Origin: DATEAV01 sp964575425
GTDB lineage: Bacteria > Chloroflexota > Anaerolineae > Anaerolineales > E44-bin32
NCBI GenBank assembly: GCA_964575425.1
Contig: CAZNRD010000086.1
Span: forward strand, 1 to 6,603
Direction: 5' to 3'
DNA: 6,603 bases
The position numbers and the translations under genes are program-made. This document shows positions 1 to 5,555 of this stretch, one piece after another; positions within the stretch are counted from its first letter, which is position 1, and each line of letters starts with the position of its first letter. The notes under the pieces are model-generated. The model saw only the letters and a program-made list of their open reading frames with translations, was not told where the DNA came from and searched no databases.

Positions 1-690
1 AAGCTGTCCGGCCTGGCCACCGCCAGCGTGGCCATCATCGACGAGCTGTTCAAGGCCTCGGGTTCGGTCCTGAACATGCTGCTCGAGGCCTACGAGGAGC
101 ACACCCTCTCCGAGCCGGACGGGACCCACAGGCTCCCCCTGCTCCTCGGGATCGCCGCCAGCAACGAGCTCGTGAACGCCACCCCGCAGAACGCGGCCTG
201 GGACCGCATCCTGTTGCGTAAGGAGGTGAGCTATCCGAACCGGCCCCAAGACTGGTCGCGGCTCCTTCGCAGCGAGGGCGGACGCCGCCCCATCAGCACT
301 CGGCTCGATCCCCAGGAGATCATGCTCGTCCAGGCCTACATCGAACACCGCGCCACCGATCTTCCCGAGGACGTCATCGCCCGAATGGTGCGCATCCGCG
401 CCCGCCTCAGCAAGGAGGGCATCCCGATCTCACCCCGACGGTTCCGCGGCTGGGCGCGCGCGGCGACGGCCCATTCCATGCTCAGGGGCGAGCAGGAGGT
501 CAGCTCGAAGTCGCTCCTGATCGGACAGCACATCCTCTGGATCGGGCTGGAGGAACGGGACCAGGTGAGGAACGTCGTCGCCCAGCTCAGCGATCCGGAG
601 CGGCAGGCCCTGCTCGCTGCCGCCGCAGATGTCGAGGACATCTTGAGCAGGGCCGCGGGCGAGGAGAACATGCAGGCGCTCGTTGCCTAG
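1..690 (+). CDS. MoxR/RavA-type AAA+ ATPase, C-terminal part (5' end outside window; ends at an in-frame TAG)
   Basis: The frame is open from base 1, so the GTG at 28 is an internal codon and the true start, with Walker A, lies upstream. Counting from base 1, Walker B is VAIIDE (residues 10-15), followed by the LFKASGSVLNMLL helix typical of MoxR proteins. Sensor 1 is in AASNEL (Asn55), Arg-finger candidates are in WDRILLR (Arg69, Arg73), and sensor 2 is SPRRF (Arg146/147). The later HILWIGLEERDQVRNVV stretch also matches the RavA-like lid. Family members are hexameric ATPases that remodel or activate protein targets, usually with a VWA partner, and one follows here. The usual NER after the Walker B helix reads EEH. 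The TAG at 688-690 falls before the normal-looking end of the protein (see the 691-855 entry). Family assignment is confident; the substrate is unknown. Confidence 0.9.
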   Translation, partial: KLSGLATASVAIIDELFKASGSVLNMLLEAYEEHTLSEPDGTHRLPLLLGIAASNELVNATPQNAAWDRILLRKEVSYPNRPQDWSRLLRSEGGRRPISTRLDPQEIMLVQAYIEHRATDLPEDVIARMVRIRARLSKEGIPISPRRFRGWARAATAHSMLRGEQEVSSKSLLIGQHILWIGLEERDQVRNVVAQLSDPERQALLAAAADVEDILSRAAGEENMQALVA

Positions 691-855
691 CAGACGAAGC
701 TCAAGAAGCACCAGCAGCTCCTGCAGAGCAAGGTATCCGATCCCGAGCTGGGAAGCGAGCGGGATGCCGTGCTGCAGCGGATCCAGGAGGTCCAGGGCCT
801 TCTGGTCGAGCGGGGCGTCGCCGTGATGGCCGTTCACGGTGACGCCAGGGGGTGA
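691..855 (+). pseudogene. In-frame continuation of the MoxR ATPase beyond the amber codon
   Basis: The ATPase frame stays open for 54 more codons after the TAG and ends at TGA 853-855. The translation is a Gln/Lys/Glu-rich helix (begins QTKLKKHQQLLQSK, later AVLQRIQEVQGLLVE), as expected for the coiled C-terminal tail of MoxR proteins. The TGA overlaps the GTG of the VWA gene as GTGA, the usual geometry of coupled genes. The simplest ancestral codon is CAG (Gln), one transition from TAG and next to another CAG. The tail is therefore probably part of the original gene, cut off by a nonsense mutation, a sequence error or readthrough. No separate start with a good ribosome site is evident within it. 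Confidence 0.7.
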
Positions 856-2483
856 CGGTCGACGTGGCCGTTGAGACAGGGAGGACCGTGCCAGAGACAA
901 CCGGGGACAGTCTGCTGGCGAGCGAAGAGTACCTGCTCGATCCGCCCGAGACGGTCTGGGAAGACATCCTCAAGGCCGACCATGCCGCGTGGCTGGAGGT
1001 CCGGGACATGGACGTGCTGAAGGCGGCGGAGAAGCGTACACAGGCCTATGGCAGCGACCTGACGCCCGAAGCGTGGCTGGGCCTCTACTCCCCTGCCAGC
1101 CGTCTGCGCGGGGAAGCGCCCGAGGACATGAGGGTCGCCCACTCGATCTTCCAGCGGGCTGAGCGGATGGAGGAGTGGAAGTCCCTGCGGCCGACGATCG
1201 GGGCCGACGAGATCGCCGCCGCATTCGGAGCCGGACACTTCGCGAAGGAGCTGATCGACAGGCTTCCTCCCGAAGTCAAGGAGAGGATGCAGCAGGCACA
1301 GCGCGCCCTCGAAGACCTCTTGGACCTCGAGGCCCAGCTGCAGGCGCTGAAGGCGGGCGACGCGCCGCGGCGGGAGTCGGCTCCCCACCCTGCCGCCGGG
1401 GCTCCAGGTCCGGGCGCACCTCCCACCTCGCAGGAGTCCAGCCGGCATGTCCGCAGCATGCAGCGCCGCAGGCAGCGCGCCGAGCGCCGGCTCCGTGCAT
1501 CCCAAGAGCAGACAGCCGATGCCCTGGCGAATGCAGCCGCCCGGACGGAGCAGGCCCTGGCCCAGAGCATCACCGGGGACGCCCGGGGGCTGAGCGACCT
1601 GAAGAACGCCGCGCAGGAGTTCGGCTTCGGGTGGGCCCTGGGAGCCAGCGCAGGGGCGACGCGCCAGGAAATCGAAGGCCTCCATGAACTCGCCGATCGG
1701 CTGAGGAATTCCGAGCAGCTGAAGCGGATCCTCGACGCCCTCGGCTGGGCCAGGCGGATGGTCTCCGCCGAACGGCGCAAGTCCCGCCACGGTCGCGAGA
1801 AGTTCACTCATTACCGGACCCGCGAGATGGACCTGGAGACCATCGCGCCGGAGGAGCTGGTCGGGCTGATGGAACTGGATTGCGGCTCGCCCCTGGCGCT
1901 CGATTTCCTGCGCCGCGCCGCCGACGGAGAGCTCCTTCACAGGGAGTTCGAAGGCGACGACCAAGCCGGGAAGGGACCATTCGTCGTTCTGATGCACAAG
2001 AGCGGGAGCATGCGGGGCCAGCCCAACGCGGTGGCATGCGCGGTCGAACTCGCTCTCATGAGAACGGCTCTCCAGGAGCGGCGCCGTTTCGTGTGCATTC
2101 CCTTCTCCGGCCCGGGCGAGTTCGAGGTCTTCGACCCCGGGCCCAGCCCCGACCCGCTCTCACTGATCGACCATCTCGAGCGCTTCTATGGAGGCGGAAC
2201 GGAGCCCTACGCGCCGCTGCTGACTGCGATCGACCTCGTCCAAGAAGATCCCTCGCTCCGACAGGGCGACGTTCTGATCATCACCGATGGGACGTTCGGA
2301 CCGCCGCCGGCGGAGTTCCTGGAGCGTCTCGCAAAGGCCCGAGACGATCCCGGGGTGAAGGTCGTGGCCGTCGTGACTAAAGGGCATCCGGCGCAGGCGG
2401 ACTTTGCCGACAAAGTGATCCTGGTCTCTGACCTGGTGGGAGAGCGTGACCGTCTGGCGGAGGCCGTCGCCGCCGTTCTGTAG
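852..2483 (+). CDS. VWA-domain protein, ViaA-type partner of the MoxR ATPase
   Basis: 543 residues. The N-terminal half is helical and charged, with a Pro/Ala-rich linker near residues 172-195. The VWA domain covers about 374-530 and follows the ViaA pattern GPFVVLMHKSGSMRG, then ELALMRTALQERRRFVCIPFS. VWA domains bind a metal through a MIDAS: DxSxS, a Thr and an Asp. Here the Thr (Thr450 in GGGTEP) and the Asp (Asp479 in IITDGTF) are present, and Ser384 and Ser386 are kept, but the first Asp is His382. Metal binding may therefore be altered. The GTG at 852 overlaps the TGA of the extended ATPase frame, indicating coupling. An alternative GTG at 888 has AGGGAGG just upstream and would give 531 residues. 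The stop is TAG. Family members recruit or regulate the AAA+ partner; the target here is unknown. Confidence 0.9.
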   Translation: MTVDVAVETGRTVPETTGDSLLASEEYLLDPPETVWEDILKADHAAWLEVRDMDVLKAAEKRTQAYGSDLTPEAWLGLYSPASRLRGEAPEDMRVAHSIFQRAERMEEWKSLRPTIGADEIAAAFGAGHFAKELIDRLPPEVKERMQQAQRALEDLLDLEAQLQALKAGDAPRRESAPHPAAGAPGPGAPPTSQESSRHVRSMQRRRQRAERRLRASQEQTADALANAAARTEQALAQSITGDARGLSDLKNAAQEFGFGWALGASAGATRQEIEGLHELADRLRNSEQLKRILDALGWARRMVSAERRKSRHGREKFTHYRTREMDLETIAPEELVGLMELDCGSPLALDFLRRAADGELLHREFEGDDQAGKGPFVVLMHKSGSMRGQPNAVACAVELALMRTALQERRRFVCIPFSGPGEFEVFDPGPSPDPLSLIDHLERFYGGGTEPYAPLLTAIDLVQEDPSLRQGDVLIITDGTFGPPPAEFLERLAKARDDPGVKVVAVVTKGHPAQADFADKVILVSDLVGERDRLAEAVAAVL

Positions 2484-2538
2484 GGTCAGGGCCCCGGACC
2501 CGCAGGCTCCCAGATTTCTCCGGACACCAAAGAACCGC

Positions 2539-2581
2539 GGGCGCAGGGCTGCGACTCCTTCGGGGGCCCGGCCTTGCGCCC
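2539..2581 (+). terminator. GC-rich hairpin between the VWA and coiled-coil genes (attenuator or processing site)
   Basis: An 11-bp stem (2539-2549 with 2571-2581, one G-T pair) encloses a small CTCC-TTCG-GGGG hairpin (2555-2566). It is followed by TTTGTT. It lies in the 124-base gap between the VWA stop and the next ribosome site. It could reduce readthrough into the downstream genes or set relative expression. The T-tract is short, so full termination is uncertain. Confidence 0.4.
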
Positions 2582-2593
2582 TTTGTTCACCGC

Positions 2594-2599
2594 AGGAGG
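2594..2599 (+). promoter_or_regulatory. Ribosome binding site AGGAGG of the coiled-coil gene
   Basis: A perfect AGGAGG sits 8 bases before the ATG at 2608. It fixes this start over the upstream open frame beginning at 2446, which only overlaps the end of the VWA gene and the hairpin region. Confidence 0.8.
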
Positions 2600-2607
2600 C
2601 TTTGCAC

Positions 2608-3639
2608 ATGGAAGTCTACAGCCAGGTGTACGAGCGACTCGACGCACTGCCGAAGGACGAGCGACTGGCGCTCCTGATGCAGATCCTGCCACCGCAGGAA
2701 TTGTTCGCGCGGACTGACGGCATGCGTTGCCTCATCCGCGCGTTCGGCCTGGGCATCTTCGAGACCTCGGCCCTGCTCTCCGAGGTGGGGATCCCGGAAG
2801 ATGACCCGCGGTGTGAGGTCTTCCGGGAGCTACGGGGCGGATTGGTGGACAGGAGCATCCCGAATGTCCTGCGCGCCATCGCCTCGCGCGAAGCGACCGT
2901 CTGCCGGAGGGCAGGAGCGATCCAGGTATGGGAAGGCGGCCGGCGGGGCTGGTGGGTCCCGCTGGCCGCGTCAACCAGGTTCGAGGAGGCGGTCCTCCAG
3001 TTGATCGACGAATTCTCGGAAACACGCGACCGGCTTCTTCTCAGGGACTACGAGGGCATCCGGCGCGGCGCTCGTGAGCGATGGCGCCAAGCGTCGCAGG
3101 CGGCCTATGAGAACATGGCACGTCTCGGTCGGGCGAACGCTCTCGACGAGGGGGGGGTTCATGGCGCACAGCATGGGAACCTTCGAGGTGCGCTTTCCCT
3201 CGGAGGAGGACGTCGTCAAGAAGATCCGCATGGAGCTGGTTCCTATGGAGCGCCCGCTCCCCGAGAAGATCGAGCGAATTCTGGAGGACGTCCGAACCGC
3301 GGAGCGACAACGGCTGGAGGCAGAAGCCGAGAAGTCCAGAGAGCAGAAGCACATCCTGGAGCTGGAGAGGCACTTCAAGGAGGAGCAAGTCCGCCAGCTG
3401 GAGGAGGAGCGCCTGGCGCGGGAGCGCATTCTGCGCCAGGCCATCGACCCCCAGGTGAGACAGGCTCAGGAGATTGTGGCGCAGGTCGAGGCCTCTCTCG
3501 TGAGGCTTGCCCGGGAGATCACCGGCGCTATCTCCCCCGGTTCCACCGTTTCGCCCGCGACACAGAGGTCATGGGCTCTGCGGCTCGAGGCGTTGACCGC
3601 CCTGGCGCCGGGCAATGTGTCCCTCGAGCAGGCCCTTGA
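2608..3639 (+). CDS. Coiled-coil MoxR/VWA-associated protein, N-terminal part (frame broken at G8)
   Basis: The ATG at 2608 has a strong ribosome site. The first 183 codons look genuine: a helical N-terminus (YSQVYERLDALPKDERLALL), a middle region rich in charged residues, then a GARERWRQASQAAYENMARL helix. After the G run at 3150-3157 this frame becomes Gly/Arg-rich and low in sense up to 3639. The protein-like sequence moves to the +2 frame instead. Removing one G would join both parts into a 446-residue protein (2608-3949). The pattern of a tyrosine-containing helix followed by an FxxRFPSEEDV segment recalls DUF3150-like proteins that accompany AAA+/VWA pairs; this resemblance is from memory and unchecked. 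It is probably an adaptor or structural partner. Real content here ends near 3157. Confidence 0.7.
   Translation: MEVYSQVYERLDALPKDERLALLMQILPPQELFARTDGMRCLIRAFGLGIFETSALLSEVGIPEDDPRCEVFRELRGGLVDRSIPNVLRAIASREATVCRRAGAIQVWEGGRRGWWVPLAASTRFEEAVLQLIDEFSETRDRLLLRDYEGIRRGARERWRQASQAAYENMARLGRANALDEGGVHGAQHGNLRGALSLGGGRRQEDPHGAGSYGAPAPREDRANSGGRPNRGATTAGGRSREVQRAEAHPGAGEALQGGASPPAGGGAPGAGAHSAPGHRPPGETGSGDCGAGRGLSREACPGDHRRYLPRFHRFARDTEVMGSAARGVDRPGAGQCVPRAGP
3150..3157 (+). other. Run of eight G at the frame break of the coiled-coil gene
   Basis: GAG then seven G gives G8. Codons before it are convincing in one frame and codons after it in the next. Loss of one G, or a one-base slip, restores a continuous reading frame. 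Such runs are classic sites of replication slippage and of sequencing error. Confidence 0.8.
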
Positions 3640-3949
3640 TGGGCTCAGGCGGCTCTCGAAGGATGACGCCTCCAGCGGCGGAAGCGATGTCGCCATTGTC
3701 GACCGCAACATCCAGGCCGCGCTCCGAGATCTCGAACGCCGCGCAGGGATCGAAATGCGGGCCGACCAGATCTGGCAGCTGATGAAAGAGGGACGGGCCG
3801 AGGAGGCTCTGCGCCGGGTGGCTGGCTTGCGCGAGCGACTGTCCGACAACCTGAGCGAGGTCGAGGCGCTGTGGGACATGGTGACGGAGATCGGGTCCCG
3901 GAACCAGATGCTGGTGACAGCCGAGCTTGAACTGCAGCCGACTCCCTGA
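3161..3949 (+). CDS. Coiled-coil MoxR/VWA-associated protein, C-terminal part
   Basis: This frame is open from 3074, but convincing coding begins right after the G8 run. The ATG at 3161 is the first good start in it, 262 residues to TGA. It may be just the second half of the gene starting at 2608, or a separately translated product, since the G-rich run could act as a crude ribosome site. It begins with TFEVRFPSEEDVVKKIRMEL. From roughly residue 36 to 110 it is a strongly charged coiled coil (LEEERLARERILRQ and neighbours). Two helical segments follow (ALRDLERRAGIEMRADQIW, LSDNLSEVEALWDMV). There are no catalytic motifs and no cysteines. A scaffold or adaptor role for the ATPase/VWA pair is inferred from position only. 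Confidence 0.7.
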   Translation: MAHSMGTFEVRFPSEEDVVKKIRMELVPMERPLPEKIERILEDVRTAERQRLEAEAEKSREQKHILELERHFKEEQVRQLEEERLARERILRQAIDPQVRQAQEIVAQVEASLVRLAREITGAISPGSTVSPATQRSWALRLEALTALAPGNVSLEQALDGLRRLSKDDASSGGSDVAIVDRNIQAALRDLERRAGIEMRADQIWQLMKEGRAEEALRRVAGLRERLSDNLSEVEALWDMVTEIGSRNQMLVTAELELQPTP

Positions 3950-3991
3950 CAGGCCACGGAAGTGACATCGTCTGCGAGGACAGGGGAACCC

Positions 3992-4162
3992 ATGGCCGAG
4001 ATCGAGCTGGTCTCCTCAGGGTATGCGTGGCGCTGCCCGGAGTGCTCGCGAACGGAGTACGAGGGCGCAGTGCCTTCGTCGGGTTCAGTCCGCTGCACGC
4101 GATGCGGGGCCATGTTCCCCGTGAGCAAAGTGTCCCACCGGCTGGAGGGCAGCGTCCTTTAG
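3992..4162 (+). CDS. Small zinc-ribbon protein (56 residues)
   Basis: Two CxxC knuckles, CPEC (Cys15, Cys18) and CTRC (Cys35, Cys38), are separated by 16 residues. This is the layout of a single treble-clef or rubredoxin-like zinc ribbon. The second knuckle is followed by GAMFPV, as in many zinc ribbons. The ATG at 3992 has AGGGG five bases upstream and is preferred to the GTG at 3962. The gene starts 42 bases after the coiled-coil gene, so it is probably cotranscribed. Small ribbons like this usually mediate protein or nucleic-acid contacts; here it may be a fourth part of the MoxR-VWA module. No signal or membrane segment is seen. The TAG stop shows that amber is a normal stop codon in this genome. 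Confidence 0.75.
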   Translation: MAEIELVSSGYAWRCPECSRTEYEGAVPSSGSVRCTRCGAMFPVSKVSHRLEGSVL

Positions 4163-4335
4163 AAACCGCAAGCTGCTGCCGAGGCCGAACCCTGGCCAGC
4201 GCCGCCCGGCGAGTGAATGGGTCGAGGCGGAACCACGTGGCCAACCAGCCCTCCGCTCTACCCCGGTCGGCCGTGCTCATCACCCTCCGATTGCCTCGCT
4301 CCTCCGCTTTGAGGCTCAACCTCGCTGTTGGCGAC

Positions 4336-4809
4336 ATGGACGGCCAGGAACGGGACTTTGTGACGACCCTCACGGCGGTGGAGCTTGCCGGTCGGCTCTC
4401 CCTGACCACAGGGAAGCCCATCAGCCCCGAAGCAGTTGTGGGATGCTGCATCGCCTGGCAGGCGGCGACCGAGACCCTGGCGGGCCTGGTCAGCAAACAC
4501 GGGAAGACCGGACTACTAACGATGGTCCGCAAGAGCTGTTCGGAGCGGACCTTGTGGGTACCCCGAACGAACGCCGGCACTCTGAAGTGGCTGCAGTGCG
4601 TGCTGGAGTGGCACTTCCTATCAGAGGCGGACTCGCCGAACGGTGTCCGAACGACAGGTTTTTCCGTTGAGGCCGAGCTGCGGACCGAGGCCGACCTTGC
4701 GGAGCTCTGTCTAGCAAACTTCGCGCAGGCCTACGGCCTGTGGCTTGCCGGAGAGGGATCGCGCACTCCGGGCAAGGCCAGGTGCCGCGGTCGCGCAACT
4801 TCCGGTTAA
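4336..4809 (+). CDS. Hypothetical protein of about 157 residues
   Basis: I do not recognise this family. The frame has codon use like the genes before it, with mostly G or C in third position. It encodes a mixed helical protein (TLTAVELAGRLSLTTGKP, then a run with two adjacent Cys in VVGCCIAWQAA, then TLKWLQCVLEWHFL) and a basic Arg/Gly-rich tail. Cysteines are scattered with no obvious metal motif. The start is uncertain: the ATG at 4336 has no clear ribosome site, and an in-frame GTG at 4273 would add 21 residues. The 173 bases upstream contain only a small GAGG-CCTC dyad near 4311. It is the last gene before the strong hairpin at 4836, so it may close the operon. Function is unknown. Confidence 0.5.
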   Translation: MDGQERDFVTTLTAVELAGRLSLTTGKPISPEAVVGCCIAWQAATETLAGLVSKHGKTGLLTMVRKSCSERTLWVPRTNAGTLKWLQCVLEWHFLSEADSPNGVRTTGFSVEAELRTEADLAELCLANFAQAYGLWLAGEGSRTPGKARCRGRATSG

Positions 4810-4835
4810 CGCAATTCCGTGACCCTGGGTCTCGC

Positions 4836-4876
4836 GAATGAGCCGCAGGCTTCAGAAGGTAGCCTGCGGCTCATTC
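4836..4876 (+). terminator. Perfect 16-bp hairpin after block 1
   Basis: GAATGAGCCGCAGGCT (4836-4851) and its exact reverse complement (4861-4876) are separated by a 9-base loop. It lies 26 bases after the TAA of the hypothetical gene. No T-tract follows directly, so it may act as a transcript-end stabiliser or a bidirectional block, or be a mobile palindromic repeat. Confidence 0.6.
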
Positions 4877-4891
4877 CGCCTCCCCTGGCAC

Positions 4892-4927
4892 GAGGACTCC
4901 GGTCGGCTGCGCTTGGAGACTCTTTTT
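4892..4927 (+). terminator. Candidate intrinsic terminator with T5
   Basis: ACTCC-side arm GAGGACTCC (4892-4900) pairs imperfectly with GGAGACTC (4915-4922) around a 14-base loop. It is followed at once by TTTTTGTGTTT. The stem is weak, but the T-tract position is right. Together with the hairpin just before it, this probably ends block 1. Confidence 0.35.
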
Positions 4928-5341
4928 GTGTTTAGGGGGATATGCTCCCAGGCCCGTTGCTCGAGTGCCGCACCGTGTGGCACGCAATGCGCCGCTCCGA
5001 CAAGTTGTGCCCACCCGGGCAGGGGATCGACACCGCGCCCCACCGTCATGCGTATCGGGCGGAGAGATACTCTCTCAGCCTGGTGTAGGCAATCGTCCTG
5101 ATTGCCTGGCCCCAACGGCCGCACAGGAATCGGCCCCTCTCGCGCTCCGAGAGGATCGCCTTCCAGACGTCATGCAGCCGTGCGCCACAAAAGTGGTGTG
5201 TCCCTGGCGAGTGCGTCAAGTGGAGGACTTGGTCAGGCCGCCTCGCGCACAGGGAGGCCGGCGGGCTGATTGTCGTCCGCCGGGCAGATGTTCTGGCCCT
5301 CAGGCGCCATCGGCGCGGGCGACCCCGCAAGCTCGGAGCGA

Positions 5342-5363
5342 GGGGATTCGAGCCTCGAACCCC
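5342..5363. repeat. Near-perfect palindrome
   Basis: GGGG-A-TTCGAG-C-CTCGAA-CCCC: ten paired positions around one central base, with a single bulged A. It could be an operator-like dyad or a small RNA hairpin. It lies about 200 bases before the nuclease gene. Confidence 0.45.
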
Positions 5364-5459
5364 GCGTTCTGCCTGTCCCCACGCCTGAGCCGCTGCAGTC
5401 GTGGGCAGTGGCTCGAGGACAGCCCTCGAAGGATCCTCCCGGTAAGTGAGATTTCAGTG

Positions 5460-5474
5460 CTATCAGGTTGATAG
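5460..5474. promoter_or_regulatory. Operator-like dyad CTATCA-N3-TGATAG
   Basis: A 6-bp inverted repeat with a 3-base centre (GGT) lies in a locally AT-richer stretch about 80 bases before the nuclease start. Its size and symmetry suit a dimeric repressor. No regulator gene is visible, and no convincing -35/-10 pair could be placed around it. Confidence 0.3.
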
Positions 5475-5555
5475 TCTCCTCAGAGCTTGTGCGCGAGAAT
5501 AGGTCAGGTGGCTCGGCGACCATCGCTGAGCGCGCCCTGGAAAGGGCATCGGCGC

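Larger units (their letters stand above)
4928..5555. other. Spacer without a convincing gene
   Basis: Open frames here, such as 4926-5471 on +, read as Arg/Pro/Ala-rich nonsense with no ribosome site, typical of shadows in GC-rich DNA. A minus-strand frame (5046-5330) ends in a more protein-like stretch (VWKAILSERERGRFLCGRWG) but has no good start, so it may be a gene remnant at best. Several short dyads cluster at 5342-5474. The base composition is locally less GC-rich around 5440-5480, just ahead of the nuclease gene, where a promoter would be expected. No tRNA, CRISPR or insertion sequence is seen. Confidence 0.5.

Noticed and set aside
688..690. Amber recoding to pyrrolysine or another amino acid
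   Set aside because: TAG is used as a plain stop by the VWA gene (2481-2483) and the zinc-ribbon gene (4160-4162), so recoding is not the simplest explanation.
834..1997. Long open frame on the minus strand across the VWA gene
   Set aside because: It runs opposite a gene with clear domain motifs, and its translation is Gly/Pro/Arg/Leu-rich with no motif; open shadows are common in GC-rich DNA.
2446..2607. Upstream extension of the coiled-coil gene to 2446
   Set aside because: It would overlap the end of the VWA gene and cross the hairpin; the AGGAGG before 2608 marks the start.
3645..4580. Long minus-strand open frame across the coiled-coil, zinc-ribbon and orphan genes
   Set aside because: It overlaps three + strand genes and its translation is Arg/Ser/Pro-rich without recognisable features.
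5339..5363. tRNA T-arm-like sequence (TTCGAG flanked by short pairing)
   Set aside because: The loop is 9 rather than 7 bases for the best stem, and no acceptor, D or anticodon arms fit on either strand.
4926..5471. Open frame on + in the spacer
   Set aside because: Arg/Pro/Ala-rich translation, no ribosome site and no motif.
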